Part shown: one piece after another, positions 35,237 through 44,393 of the stretch
How positions within the stretch are numbered: the stretch's first letter is position 1
How the letters are laid out: every line of letters begins with the position of its first letter
DNA from: Streptomyces sp. NBC_00691
Lineage (GTDB): Bacteria > Actinomycetota > Actinomycetes > Streptomycetales > Streptomycetaceae
DNA length: 64,000 nt
Assembly: GCF_036226665.1 (NCBI RefSeq)
Contig: NZ_CP109007.1
Location: forward strand, 2,148,501 to 2,212,500
Direction of reading: 5' to 3'
Program-made: the position numbers and the translations under genes
Notes under the pieces: model-generated
Database searches by the model: none
Told to the model about the DNA's origin: nothing
The model's input: the letters and a program-made list of their open reading frames with translations, nothing else

Positions 35237-35920
35237 TCAGAGTGCGGGCGGTCGCATCGTGAAGCGCGCCACGACCTCGGCGGTCACCGTCTGGCGCTGC
35301 GGTTCGAGGTCGAGCGGCGGGGCCTCCCCGGCTCCCTCCGCCGAGTACGCCACCGCCGCCGAGCCGAAGGCCGCCCGCCTCGGCATCAGCGGCTCCGCTA
35401 CCCCCGCGTCCGACAGTTCGAGGAGTGAGGAGAGCGAGGTGCCGAGCGCCTCCGCGTAGGCCCGCGCCCGCTGCACCGCCTCCGTCACCGCGAGCCTGCG
35501 GGCCTCGGCGTACGCCGGGGAGGCCGGGCGCAGGAACCACCACGGGCCGTCGACGCTCGTCAGCTCCAGATCGGCGAGCCGGGTCACCAGTTCCCCGAGG
35601 ACGGTGAAGTCGGTGAGCTCGGCCGTGACCCGCACCCGCCCGTGGAAGGCGTGCACCCGCTCCCCCCGCCCCTTGCGGGTGAGCTCGGGAGAGATCGAGA
35701 AGCTGCCCGTCTCCAGCTTCTCCACCGCGGAGCCCTGCGCCTTGACCAGGTCGAGCACCAGGGCGTTGCGCCGGGTGAGGTCCGCGAGCGTCGTCGACCG
35801 GTCGGGTCCCCGGGCGGAGACGGCCACCCAGATCCGGGCCAGCTCGGGGTCGACCTCCAGCCGTCCCTCGCCACGGACCGTCACCTGGGGTGCTTCCGGG
35901 GTCGCGTGTTCCTGCGTCAC
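35237..35920 (-). CDS. SIMPL-domain protein (DUF541)
   Basis: 227 residues. VTVRGEGRLEVDPELARIWV starts the SIMPL/DUF541 domain, which covers nearly the whole protein; AVTEAVQRARAYAEALG is its conserved helix. The family includes BP26 and YggE and forms oligomeric rings; function in actinobacteria is unknown. No signal peptide is visible here, unlike YggE, so it may be cytosolic. GTG at 35920 has GGAGGAG about 8 bases upstream. Transcribed divergently from the 5'-nucleotidase gene. Confidence 0.87.
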   Translation of the reverse strand: MTQEHATPEAPQVTVRGEGRLEVDPELARIWVAVSARGPDRSTTLADLTRRNALVLDLVKAQGSAVEKLETGSFSISPELTRKGRGERVHAFHGRVRVTAELTDFTVLGELVTRLADLELTSVDGPWWFLRPASPAYAEARRLAVTEAVQRARAYAEALGTSLSSLLELSDAGVAEPLMPRRAAFGSAAVAYSAEGAGEAPPLDLEPQRQTVTAEVVARFTMRPPAL

Positions 35921-36080
35921 GTCCTGACTCCTCCGTGTTCGGCAGCGATCGTCCACCGAACACTTTCCCACTCCGTAACCCGAAAGCCCTGTTGCCGGCG
36001 TGGCCGTCCGGGTCAGAATCTACGCGCGTTGTGCGCCACGGTCGGCGCCGACGGCACAGAACCACAAGGGGAGAGAACAC

Positions 36081-37883
36081 ATGCCGCTGAACCGCAGGAC
36101 GTTCCTGGAGCGCTCGGCCGCCGCCGGGGCCGGAGTGGCCGTCGCCGGAGCCGTCGCCGTTCCCGCCGAGGCCCACGGCGGCCACGGCCGCCCGCGTCCG
36201 CGGAAGCGGTACTCCTTCACCGTGATGGGCACCACCGACCTGCACGGCAACGTCTTCAACTGGGACTACTTCACGGACAAGGAGTTCGACGACAAGGCCC
36301 ACAACGACGTCGGCCTCGCCAAGATCTCCACCCTGGTCGACCAGGTCCGCAAGGAGAAGGGCCGCCGCAACACCCTCCTCATCGACGCCGGCGACACCAT
36401 CCAGGGCACCCAGCTCTCGTACTACTACGCCAAGGTCGACCCGATCACCGCCCGCCGCGGCCCGGTGCACCCGATGGCACAGGCCATGAACGCCATCGGC
36501 TACGACGCCGCCGCGCTGGGCAACCACGAGTTCAACTACGGCATCCCGGTGCTGCGGAAGTTCGAGGAGCAGTGCGACTTCCCGCTGCTCGGCGCCAACG
36601 CGCTCGACGCCAAGACCCTGCGCCCGGCCTTCGCGCCGTACAGCATGCACCGGCTGCGGACCCCGCACGGCAAGGACGTCAAGGTCGCGGTCCTCGGTCT
36701 GACCAACCCGGGCATCGCCATCTGGGACAAGGCGAACGTCAGCGGGAAGATGGTCTTCCCCGGGCTGGAGGAGCAGGCCGCGAAGTGGGTGCCGAAGCTG
36801 CGCTCGATGGGCGCCGACGTGGTCGTCGTCTCCGCGCACTCCGGTTCCAGCGGGACCTCCTCGTACGGTGACCAGCTCCCCCACGTCGAGAACGCGGCCG
36901 GGCTCGTCGCCGAGCAGGTGCCGGGCATCGACGCGATCCTCGTCGGCCACGCGCACACCGAGATCCCCGAGTACCGGGTGAGGAACAAGGAGACCGGCAA
37001 GGACGTCGTCCTGTCCGAGCCCCTCAAGTGGGGCCAGCGCCTCACCCTCTTCGACTTCGACCTGGTGTGGGAGAAGGGCTGCTGGACCGTCGAGAAGGTC
37101 GCCGCGAAGGTCCTCAACTCCAACACGGTGGCGGAGGACCCGGAGATCACGGGGCTGCTCGGCGACGAGCACAAGAAGGTCGTCGCGTACGTCAACCAGA
37201 TCATCGGCACCTCCACCGCCGCCATGACCACGGCCGACGCGCCGTGGAAGGACGAGCCGATCATCGACCTGATCAACGTCGTCCAGGCCGAGACCGTGAA
37301 GGCGGCCCTCGCGGGCGGCGCCCACGCGGCCCTGCCCGTCCTCTCGCAGGCCTCCTGTTTCTCCCGCACGGCCCGCATCCCGGCCGGTCAGGTCTCCATC
37401 AAGGACGCCGCCGGTCTGTACCCCTTCGAGAACACCCTGGAGGCCCGTCTGATGACGGGCGCCCAGCTGAAGGACTACCTGGAGTTCTCGGCGCGGTACT
37501 ACGTCCTGACGCCGGCGGGCGCCCCGGTCGACACGGCGAAGCTGACCAACGCCGACGGCATCCCGGACTACAACTACGACGCCGTCTCCGGACTGACGTA
37601 CGACATCGACATCGCCAAGCCGGCCGGTTCGCGGATCGTGAACCTGTCCTTCGAGGGCAAGCCCCTCGACCCGGCGGCGAAGTTCGTCCTCGCGGTCAAC
37701 AACTACCGGGCGAGCGGCGGCGGCGCGTTCCCGCACGTCGCCGGCGCCCAGCAGCTGTGGGCCGACTCGGACGAGATCCGCAACACCATCATCCGGTGGG
37801 TGCAGGCGAAGGGGACGGTCGACCCGTCCCTGTTCGCCTCGGTGGACTGGAAGCTGACGCGGGACGGCGTCCCCGTCTTCTAG
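36081..37883 (+). CDS. Tat-exported 5'-nucleotidase / metallophosphoesterase
   Basis: 600 residues. A twin-arginine signal (NRRTFLERSAAAGAGVAVAG) exports the folded protein. The metallophosphoesterase domain (about 50-340) has TTDLHGNVF, IDAGDTIQGT, ALGNHEFNYG, SAHSG and GHAHTEIPE, the ligands for two metal ions. The C-terminal 5'-nucleotidase domain (about 370-590) has GLYPFENTLEARLMTG and the substrate-stacking NNYRASGGGAFP. It would hydrolyse nucleotides or 2',3'-cyclic nucleotides outside the cell to scavenge phosphate and nucleosides. AAGGGGAGAG precedes the ATG at 36081. Confidence 0.93.
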   Translation: MPLNRRTFLERSAAAGAGVAVAGAVAVPAEAHGGHGRPRPRKRYSFTVMGTTDLHGNVFNWDYFTDKEFDDKAHNDVGLAKISTLVDQVRKEKGRRNTLLIDAGDTIQGTQLSYYYAKVDPITARRGPVHPMAQAMNAIGYDAAALGNHEFNYGIPVLRKFEEQCDFPLLGANALDAKTLRPAFAPYSMHRLRTPHGKDVKVAVLGLTNPGIAIWDKANVSGKMVFPGLEEQAAKWVPKLRSMGADVVVVSAHSGSSGTSSYGDQLPHVENAAGLVAEQVPGIDAILVGHAHTEIPEYRVRNKETGKDVVLSEPLKWGQRLTLFDFDLVWEKGCWTVEKVAAKVLNSNTVAEDPEITGLLGDEHKKVVAYVNQIIGTSTAAMTTADAPWKDEPIIDLINVVQAETVKAALAGGAHAALPVLSQASCFSRTARIPAGQVSIKDAAGLYPFENTLEARLMTGAQLKDYLEFSARYYVLTPAGAPVDTAKLTNADGIPDYNYDAVSGLTYDIDIAKPAGSRIVNLSFEGKPLDPAAKFVLAVNNYRASGGGAFPHVAGAQQLWADSDEIRNTIIRWVQAKGTVDPSLFASVDWKLTRDGVPVF

Positions 37884-37897
37884 GAATCACCCCGTTC

Positions 37898-39310
37898 TCA
37901 CTGCTGTACGAGAGGCGTCAGCTTCTGGCCCTGGGCCGGGATGCTCGGCGCCTCTCGTGTCTCCAGGCCGAAGGTGGTGAACGCCGTGCGGCGCGGCAGA
38001 GGGTACGGGTCCTTGCCGGTGATCGAGTTGAGGATGGTGGCGCTCCGCCAGGCGGCCAGGCCGAGGTCGGGGGCACCGACGCCATGGGTGTGCCGCTCGG
38101 CGTTCTGCACGTGCACGGCGCCGGTCACCGACGGGTCGAGGACCAGGCGGTACCGCTCGTCGACCCGGGCGCGCCCCGCGGAGTCGTGGCGGAGGTACGG
38201 GTCCAGGCCGGCGAGCATCCGGTCCACCGGGCGCTCCCGGTAGCCGGTCGCGAGGACGACGGCGTCGGTGGTGAGCCGGGAGCGGGTGCCCTGCTGGAGG
38301 TGCTCCAGGTGCAGCTCGACCTGGGTGGTGGCGACCCGGCCGGCCGTGCGGACCCGGACGCCCGGGGTGAGGACGGCGTCCGGCCAGCCGCCGTGCAGGG
38401 TCCGGCGGTACAGCTCGTCGTGGATGGCGGCGATCGTGTCGGCGTCGATGCCCTTGTGCAACTGCCATTGCCGGGGCATGAGTTCGCCACGTACCGGTTC
38501 GGACAGGGAGTGGAAGTAGCGGGTGTAGTCCGGGGTGAAGTGCTCGAGTCCCAGCTTCGAGTACTCCATGGGCGCGAAGGCCTCCGTGCGGGCCAGCCAG
38601 TGGATCCGCTCGGCGCCGGCGGGCCGGGCTCTGAGCAGGTCGAGGAAGACCTCGGCGCCGGACTGGCCGGATCCGATCACGGTGACGTGCCCGGCGGCGA
38701 GGAGCGTCTCGCGGTGCGCGAGGTAGTCGGCCGAGTGGAAGACGGGGACGCCGGGTGCGTCGGCGAGCGGCTTGAGCGGCTCGGGGACGTACGGCTCGGT
38801 TCCGACGCCGAGGACGACGTTGCGGGTGTACGCGCGGCCCAGGGCCTCGGCCTCGCCCTCCGGGTCGAGCTGGGTGAAGTCGACTTCGAACAGGCGCCGT
38901 TCGGGGTTCCAGCGGACCGAGTCGACCTGGTGGCCGAAGTGCAGGCCGGGGAGCCGCTCGCTGACCCAGCGGCAGTAGGCGTCGTACTCGGCGCGCTGGA
39001 TGTGGAACTTCTCGGCGAAGTAGAACGGGAAGAGGCGCTCACGGCTCTTCAGGTAGTTGAGGAAGGTCCACGGGCTGGCCGGGTCGGCCAGGGTCACCAG
39101 GTCGGCGAGGAACGGGACCTGGAGCGTGGCTCCCTCGATGAGGAGGCCCGGGTGCCAGTGGAAGGCCGGCTTCTGCTCGTAGAAGGCGGTGGCGATGCCG
39201 CCGGGGACCCCGTGCGCGAGGGCGGCGAGCGAGAGGTTGAAGGGGCCGATGCCGACGCCCACGAGATCGAGGGGGCGGTCGAGGTCGTCCTGGGGGGTGC
39301 TGCCGGTCAT
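37898..39310 (-). CDS. Lysine/ornithine N-hydroxylase (DesB/IucD/SidA family)
   Basis: 470 residues. Flavin monooxygenase that N-hydroxylates the amine of lysine, ornithine or a diamine for hydroxamate siderophores. FAD-binding DLVGVGIGPFNLSLAAL (about 15-31), the substrate-binding FLADLVTLADPASPWTFLNYL region (in two pieces) and NADPH-binding HVTVIGSGQSGAEVFLDLL are clear, with the family end motif AVVLATGYRERP. The ATG overlaps the stop of the upstream decarboxylase by four bases. This resembles desA-desB of desferrioxamine synthesis, but no desC acyltransferase or desD synthetase follows; the next gene is convergent. Confidence 0.88.
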   Translation of the reverse strand: MTGSTPQDDLDRPLDLVGVGIGPFNLSLAALAHGVPGGIATAFYEQKPAFHWHPGLLIEGATLQVPFLADLVTLADPASPWTFLNYLKSRERLFPFYFAEKFHIQRAEYDAYCRWVSERLPGLHFGHQVDSVRWNPERRLFEVDFTQLDPEGEAEALGRAYTRNVVLGVGTEPYVPEPLKPLADAPGVPVFHSADYLAHRETLLAAGHVTVIGSGQSGAEVFLDLLRARPAGAERIHWLARTEAFAPMEYSKLGLEHFTPDYTRYFHSLSEPVRGELMPRQWQLHKGIDADTIAAIHDELYRRTLHGGWPDAVLTPGVRVRTAGRVATTQVELHLEHLQQGTRSRLTTDAVVLATGYRERPVDRMLAGLDPYLRHDSAGRARVDERYRLVLDPSVTGAVHVQNAERHTHGVGAPDLGLAAWRSATILNSITGKDPYPLPRRTAFTTFGLETREAPSIPAQGQKLTPLVQQ

Positions 39311-40695
39311 CGCTGCGCGCTGCCTTCCACGAGGGTGATGAGCTGAGCCAGGTCGCCGGGGGTGGCGTGGGGGTTGAGCAGGGTGGCCTTGAGCCAGAGG
39401 CGGCCGTCCGCCTCGGCGCGGCCGAGGACGGCGCGGCCCTCGGCGAGCAGGGTGCGGCGGACGGCGGCGACGGTCTCGTCGGTGACGCCGGGGCCGTTCG
39501 GCCGGAACAGGACGGTGGTGAGGGTGGGCCGGGCCCGCAGGTCGAGCTCCGGTGCCTTCTCGACCAGGTCGGCGAGGTCCTGGGCTCGGTCCATGCAGGC
39601 GTCGACGAGCGCGCCGAGGCCGTCGCGGCCGAGGGCCCGGAGGGTGACGGCGGTCTTGAGGACGTCGGGACGGCGGGTGGTGCGCAGGGAGCGGCCGAGG
39701 AGGTCGGGCAGGCCGGCCTCGGTGTCGTCGTCGGCGTTGAGGTAGGCCGCGGTGTGCCCGAGGGCGGCGAGGTCGGCCGCGTCCCGGACGGCGAGGAGTC
39801 CGGCGGCGGCCGGCTGCCAGCCCAGTTTGTGCAGGTCGACGGTGACGGTACGGGCGCGGGCCAGGCCGTCGAGGAGGGAGCGGTGGGTACGGCTGAAGAG
39901 GACGGGGCCTCCGTAGGCGGCGTCGACGTGGAGGTCGGCGTGCCGCTCCTCGCAGAGGCCTGCCAGGGCCGGGAGCGGGTCGATAAGGCCCTCGTCGGTG
40001 GTGCCGGCCGTGGCCGCGACGAGGACCGGGCCGGTGAGGCGGGTCAGGTCTTCGCGCAGGGCGGCCGGGTCCAGGGTGCCGCGCGGGGTGGGCACCACGA
40101 CCGGCTCCGGGAGGCCGAGGAGCCAGGCGGCCCGCCGGAAGGAGTGGTGGGCGTTCGCGCCGACGACGGTGCGGACGGCGGGGCCGAGGCGCTCCCTCGC
40201 GAGCAGCAGGGCGAGCTGGTTGGACTCGGTGCCGCCGGTCGTGACGAGGGCGTCGGGGTGGGTGGCGTCGGGGTAGACCTCGGCGGCGAGGGCGGCCGTG
40301 ATCCGGTCCTCGATCGCGGAGGCGGCGGGGGCCTGGTCCCAGGAGTCCATGGACGGGTTGAGCGCGGAGGCCGCGAGGTCGGCGGCGGCGGCGAGGGCGA
40401 GGGGCGGGGTGTGGAGGTGGGCGGCGCAGAGGGGATGGGCGGGGTCGGCGGCGCCGGCCGCCAGTGCGCGGACGAGGGTGGTCAGGGCCTCGTCGGGTCC
40501 TCGTCCCGTCTCGGGGAACGGGTCCCCGAGGGCCTCTCGCACGTGGCGCGCCACGGTGTCCGGGCCGCCGGCCGGGAGGGGGCCGCCGCGGTCCTCCGCC
40601 CCTGCTCTGAGGGCGTCGAGGACGGTACGGAGGAGGGGCGCGAGGGCGTCGGAGCCGGGGGCGCCTCCGGCGAGGGGTGGGGGTTCGGCACGCAT
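39307..40695 (-). CDS. PLP-dependent decarboxylase (DesA-like, group II)
   Basis: 462 residues of the group II decarboxylase family (with glutamate, aromatic-L-amino-acid and lysine decarboxylases). NPSMDSWDQAPAASAIEDR, VTTGGTESNQLALLLAR, HVDAAYGGPVLFSRTHR and the PLP lysine in VDLHKLGWQPAAAGLL are visible. As first gene of a two-gene operon with an N-hydroxylase, it most likely makes cadaverine or another diamine for hydroxylation. The start at 40695 gives a normal-length protein and lies 52 bases after an 18-bp palindrome. True desferrioxamine genes are probably elsewhere in the genome; this is inference. Confidence 0.85.
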   Translation of the reverse strand: MRAEPPPLAGGAPGSDALAPLLRTVLDALRAGAEDRGGPLPAGGPDTVARHVREALGDPFPETGRGPDEALTTLVRALAAGAADPAHPLCAAHLHTPPLALAAAADLAASALNPSMDSWDQAPAASAIEDRITAALAAEVYPDATHPDALVTTGGTESNQLALLLARERLGPAVRTVVGANAHHSFRRAAWLLGLPEPVVVPTPRGTLDPAALREDLTRLTGPVLVAATAGTTDEGLIDPLPALAGLCEERHADLHVDAAYGGPVLFSRTHRSLLDGLARARTVTVDLHKLGWQPAAAGLLAVRDAADLAALGHTAAYLNADDDTEAGLPDLLGRSLRTTRRPDVLKTAVTLRALGRDGLGALVDACMDRAQDLADLVEKAPELDLRARPTLTTVLFRPNGPGVTDETVAAVRRTLLAEGRAVLGRAEADGRLWLKATLLNPHATPGDLAQLITLVEGSAQR

Positions 40696-40746
40696 GGACG
40701 ACAGAGTGCCGGGGGTTGTGGGGGTATGTCCGAGGAGTCTGCGGCT

Positions 40747-40764
40747 GTAACCCGAACGGGTTAC
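40747..40764. promoter_or_regulatory. 18-bp palindrome upstream of the decarboxylase-hydroxylase operon
   Basis: GTAACCCGAACGGGTTAC: perfect 8-base arms around AA, 52 bases before the start codon at 40695. The size and position fit an operator for a dimeric repressor. It does not resemble the iron-box consensus (TTAGGTTAGGCTCACCTAA) bound by DmdR-type iron regulators. Confidence 0.5.
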
Positions 40765-40783
40765 GTGGGCCGGCGGGTCGCGG

Positions 40784-40809
40784 CCCGGCCGGTGCGGGCA
40801 CCGGTCGGG
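40784..40809 (-). terminator. pepN terminator
   Basis: CCCGGCCGGTGC (40784-40795) pairs with GCACCGGTCGGG (40798-40809) with one G-T type mismatch, 21 bases past the pepN stop codon. It separates pepN from the next minus-strand operon. Confidence 0.65.
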
Positions 40810-40829
40810 CGCGGACCCACGGCGGGGCG

Positions 40830-43313
40830 TCAGGCCTCGCGGGCCTTCAGGGCTCGGCGGAGGTCGTCGAGCTGGTCCACCAGTCTGCGGTGGAGGGCCG
40901 GGGTCATGTCGTCCGTCAGGTGTCGCTCGCCCAGGGCCAGGGACTCCTGGTCGATGGCGTACGACGGGAAGGCGTACCGGCCGGCCGCCTCGGCCATGGC
41001 CGCGCCCCGGCGTCCGGCGAGGGCGATGGCCGCCGGGTAGAAGCGGGGGACGTACGCGCCGACGAGTTCCGCCTGCTCCGGCTGCCAGAAGCCCTGGGCG
41101 GTGGCCGTGAAGAGGTAGTTGGAGAGGTCGTCGGTGTCGAAGAGGGCGGACCAGGCCGTCGCCTTCGCCTCCGCCGTGGGGAGCGCGGCCCGGCAGCGGG
41201 CCGCGCCCTCCTGGCCGGTGGCGCTCGGGTCCCGCTCCAGTTCGGCCGCGATCGCCGGCTCGTCGGTGGCGCCGAGGACGGCGAGCCGGGCCAGGATGCG
41301 CCAGCGCAGTTCCGGGTCGAGTTCGGGGCCGCCGTGGACGGTGCCCTCGTCGAGCCAGGAGGTGATCTGGTCGGGGGTGGTGGCGCTGTCGATGAGGGCG
41401 CGGACGGCGGTGAGGCGCAGACCGGGCGCCTCGCCGTCCTCGGTGCGGCGCAGCAGGGCGCGGGCGATCTGCCGGATCGTGGAGAGGGCCGCGGGGCGCG
41501 CCTCCCCGGTGACGTACCGGTCGGCGATCTGGGCGCGGGCGAAGCCGAGGACGCCCTGGACGAGGGCGAGTTCGGTCTCCTGGGTGAGGTGCGCGAGGGC
41601 GACCTCGAGGTAGTCGGCGGGGAGGAGGTCGCCGTCGCGGACCATGTCGCGCATCGCGTTCCAGATCACCGCGCGGGTCAGCGCGTCGGGGATGCGCGAG
41701 AGGCCGCGCAGGGCGGACTCCTGGGACGTCTCGTCGAAGCGGAGCTTGGTGTAGGTGAGGTCCTGGTCGTTGAGGACGACGAGGGCCGGGCGCGGGCCGG
41801 TGAGTTCGGCGGGTTCGGTCTGGGGTACGTCGAGTTCGCGGCGCTCGCGGAGGACGAGTTCGCCGGAGGGGTCTCGGTCGTAGAGGCCCGCGGCGACCCG
41901 GTGCGGGCGGCTGCCCGCGCGGTCGACCGTGAGCTGCCAGCGGAGGCCCTCGCCGGCGAGGGCCGGGGTGAGGGTGTCGACGCCCGTCGTGCGGAGCCAC
42001 TGCTCGGCCCAGGCGTGGACGTCGCGGTCGGTGGCGGCGCCGAGGTTGTCGATGAAGTCGGCGAGGGTGGCGTTGCCGAACTTGTGGCGCTTGAAGTGGA
42101 TGTTGATGCCGGCGAGGAAGTCCTTCTCGCCGAGCCAGGCGACGAGCTGGCGGAGGGCGGAGGCGCCCTTGGCGTACGAGATGCCGTCGAAGTTGAGGAG
42201 GGCGGAGGCGGTGTCGGGGACGGCCTCCGGGTCGGGGGCGACGGGGTGGGTGGAGGGCCGCTGGTCGGCCTCGTACCCCCAGGCCTTCCTGGTGACGCCG
42301 AAGTCGACCCAGGTGTCGGGGAAGAGGTCGGAGCAGGCCTCGTTGACGGTCTGGTAGCCCATGTACTCGGCGAAGGACTCGTTCAGCCAGATGTCGTCCC
42401 ACCAGCGCAGGGTGACGAGGTCGCCGAACCACATGTGGGCCATCTCGTGGGCGATGACCATGGCGCGGGTCTGCCGCTCGGTGACGGTGACGGCGGAGCG
42501 GAAGACGAACTCGTCGCGGAAGGTGACGAGGCCGGGGTTCTCCATGGCGCCCGCGTTGAACTCGGGGACGAAGGCCTGGTCGTACGAGTCGAAGGGGTAC
42601 GGCTCGTCGAACTTCTCGTGGAAGCGGTCGTAGCAGGCCTTGGTGACGGCGAGGATCTCGTCGGCGTCGGCGTCGAGGTGGGCGGCGAGGGAGCGGCGGC
42701 AGTGGATGCCGAAGGGGAGCCCGGCGTGCTCGGTGCGCACCGAGTGCCAGGGGCCCGCGGCGACGCACACGAAGTAGGTGGAGAGCGGCGGGGTGGCGGC
42801 GGAGCGCCACCGGCCGTCGGGCTGCTGCTCGGTGATGCCGTTGGCGAGGACGGTCCAGCCCTCGGGGGCCGTGACGGCCAGCTCGAAGACGGCCTTGAGG
42901 TCGGGCTGGTCGAAGGCGGCGAAGACGCGCTGGACGTCCTCCATGAAGAGCTGGGTGTAGACGTACGACTCGCCGTCGCTGGGGTCGGCGAACCGGTGCA
43001 TGCCCTCGCCGGTACGGGAGTACCGCATGGTCGTACTGATCCGCAGGACGTGCTCGCCCTCGCTCAGGCGCAGCGGGAGGCGGTTGCCGTCCAGGGCGGT
43101 GACGTCGAGGGGTTCGTCGTCCAGGAGGGCGGAGTGCAGGGTTTCGGGCTTCAGCTCGACGAAGGTGTCCCCGGCGGTGCGGGCGGTGAACCTGATGAGG
43201 CTGGTCGACTCGAAGGTCTCGTCGCCGGTGGTGAGGTCGAGGTCCACGCTGTAGTGCTGGACGTCGAGGAGCTGGGCACGGGTCTGCGCTTCGTCGCGCG
43301 TCAGTACGGACAT
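40830..43313 (-). CDS. pepN: Aminopeptidase N (M1 family)
   Basis: 827 residues, normal length. The exopeptidase motif GAMEN (NAGAMENPG, near residue 258) and zinc site HEMAHMWFGD...NESFAEYMG (HExxH-x18-E, around 293-317) are intact. The N-terminal beta-domain and long C-terminal helical domain (DDLSNYLFTATAQGFWQPEQ and DQESLALGERHLTDD are in it) are present. It removes N-terminal residues from peptides in the cytosol and contributes to peptide turnover. Only a weak AGGG precedes the ATG. Confidence 0.94.
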   Translation of the reverse strand: MSVLTRDEAQTRAQLLDVQHYSVDLDLTTGDETFESTSLIRFTARTAGDTFVELKPETLHSALLDDEPLDVTALDGNRLPLRLSEGEHVLRISTTMRYSRTGEGMHRFADPSDGESYVYTQLFMEDVQRVFAAFDQPDLKAVFELAVTAPEGWTVLANGITEQQPDGRWRSAATPPLSTYFVCVAAGPWHSVRTEHAGLPFGIHCRRSLAAHLDADADEILAVTKACYDRFHEKFDEPYPFDSYDQAFVPEFNAGAMENPGLVTFRDEFVFRSAVTVTERQTRAMVIAHEMAHMWFGDLVTLRWWDDIWLNESFAEYMGYQTVNEACSDLFPDTWVDFGVTRKAWGYEADQRPSTHPVAPDPEAVPDTASALLNFDGISYAKGASALRQLVAWLGEKDFLAGINIHFKRHKFGNATLADFIDNLGAATDRDVHAWAEQWLRTTGVDTLTPALAGEGLRWQLTVDRAGSRPHRVAAGLYDRDPSGELVLRERRELDVPQTEPAELTGPRPALVVLNDQDLTYTKLRFDETSQESALRGLSRIPDALTRAVIWNAMRDMVRDGDLLPADYLEVALAHLTQETELALVQGVLGFARAQIADRYVTGEARPAALSTIRQIARALLRRTEDGEAPGLRLTAVRALIDSATTPDQITSWLDEGTVHGGPELDPELRWRILARLAVLGATDEPAIAAELERDPSATGQEGAARCRAALPTAEAKATAWSALFDTDDLSNYLFTATAQGFWQPEQAELVGAYVPRFYPAAIALAGRRGAAMAEAAGRYAFPSYAIDQESLALGERHLTDDMTPALHRRLVDQLDDLRRALKAREA

Positions 43314-43406
43314 GGCCCTATGCTGCCCGATGCCTTCGGCCTCGGGCAGGGGTGGTGGGGTCCGGACCTGCTCCGGGTCCGTCCGGTGGGGTGTTTCCCG
43401 CCGTCG

Positions 43407-44393
43407 TCAGGCGAGTCCCGAGCCGTTCAGGTGGGCGAAGGCGGCGGTGATCCGGGGGCGGTCGTAGCCGGCCGGGCCGGCAGCTCCGCTGGACAGCAGG
43501 GTGTGGAGCAGGATCCGGGCCTTGGCGGGGTCGAGGGGGCCGGCCGGGATCAGTCCGCGGTGCAGGAGGTCGTACTCCGAGCCTGGGCCGCGGTAGGTGT
43601 CCGAGAGGGTCGCGCCGCTTCCCGTGCGGGAGGCGAGGACGACCGGGATGCGGTGGGCGAGTTCGGCGAGGGGTTCGACGAGCGGGGCGGGGACGTGACC
43701 GGCGCCGAAGGCGGCGACGACGAGGCCCTGGAAGCGGTGGTCGACGGCGTCGAGGAGTTCGCCGCGGTCGCCCAGGGAGAGGGTCACCAGGGCCACCCGT
43801 ACCTCGGGGTCGAGCGTCAGCGGGCAGAACGCGGCCTGCGCGGCGGGGCGGAGCAGGATGCGGGGTTCGCCCTCGACGACCGTGCCGAGCGGCCCGGCGC
43901 CGGGTGAGGCGAAGGTGGCGACCGAGGTGGTGTGGGTCTTGCGGGCGAAGCGGGCGGCGTGGATCTCGTCGGCGAGGACGACGAGGACGCCGAGGTTCCG
44001 GCCGGCCTGGTGGGCGGCGACCGCGAGCGCGGCGGCCAGGTTGGCGGGGCCGTCGGCGCCCGGCAGGTCGGGGCGGCGCATGGCGCCGGTGACGACGACC
44101 GGCTGCTCGGTGGTGCAGAGCAGGTCGAGGAGGAAGGCGGTCTCCTCCAGGGTGTCGGTGCCCTGGACGACGACCACGCCGGAGCCCGCCGCGACGGTGG
44201 CGCGGACTTCGGCGGCGAGCGCGGCGAGGTCGGCGTGGGTGAGGGTGGAGCTGGGGACGCGGCGGAAGTCGTTCAGGACGACGTCGTGGTCGCCGCCGAG
44301 TTCGGCGAGGACCTCCTGGCCGCTCATCCGGGCCGCGTCACCGCCTCGTGCGGAGATGGTCCCTCCGAGGGTGAAGACCGTGACGCGGGCCAT
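43407..44393 (-). CDS. L-asparaginase
   Basis: 328 residues. VTVFTLGGTISARGG has the first active-site threonine (GGTI) and VVVVQGTDTLEETAF the second (GTDT), with GAMRRPDLPGADGPANL the dimer/active-site loop. It deamidates asparagine to aspartate. No signal peptide, so probably the cytosolic type. The ATG overlaps the TGA of the preceding chorismate mutase gene by one base (TGATG), so the two are translationally coupled, an unusual pairing. Confidence 0.92.
   Translation of the reverse strand: MARVTVFTLGGTISARGGDAARMSGQEVLAELGGDHDVVLNDFRRVPSSTLTHADLAALAAEVRATVAAGSGVVVVQGTDTLEETAFLLDLLCTTEQPVVVTGAMRRPDLPGADGPANLAAALAVAAHQAGRNLGVLVVLADEIHAARFARKTHTTSVATFASPGAGPLGTVVEGEPRILLRPAAQAAFCPLTLDPEVRVALVTLSLGDRGELLDAVDHRFQGLVVAAFGAGHVPAPLVEPLAELAHRIPVVLASRTGSGATLSDTYRGPGSEYDLLHRGLIPAGPLDPAKARILLHTLLSSGAAGPAGYDRPRITAAFAHLNGSGLA

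Noticed and set aside
37898..40695. Calling the decarboxylase-hydroxylase pair the desferrioxamine cluster desAB
   Set aside because: desC and desD are absent and there is no iron-box-like site, so the specific name is not justified.
40677..43907. Plus-strand frame opposite pepN
   Set aside because: Shadow of pepN, whose GAMEN and HExxH motifs fix the true strand.
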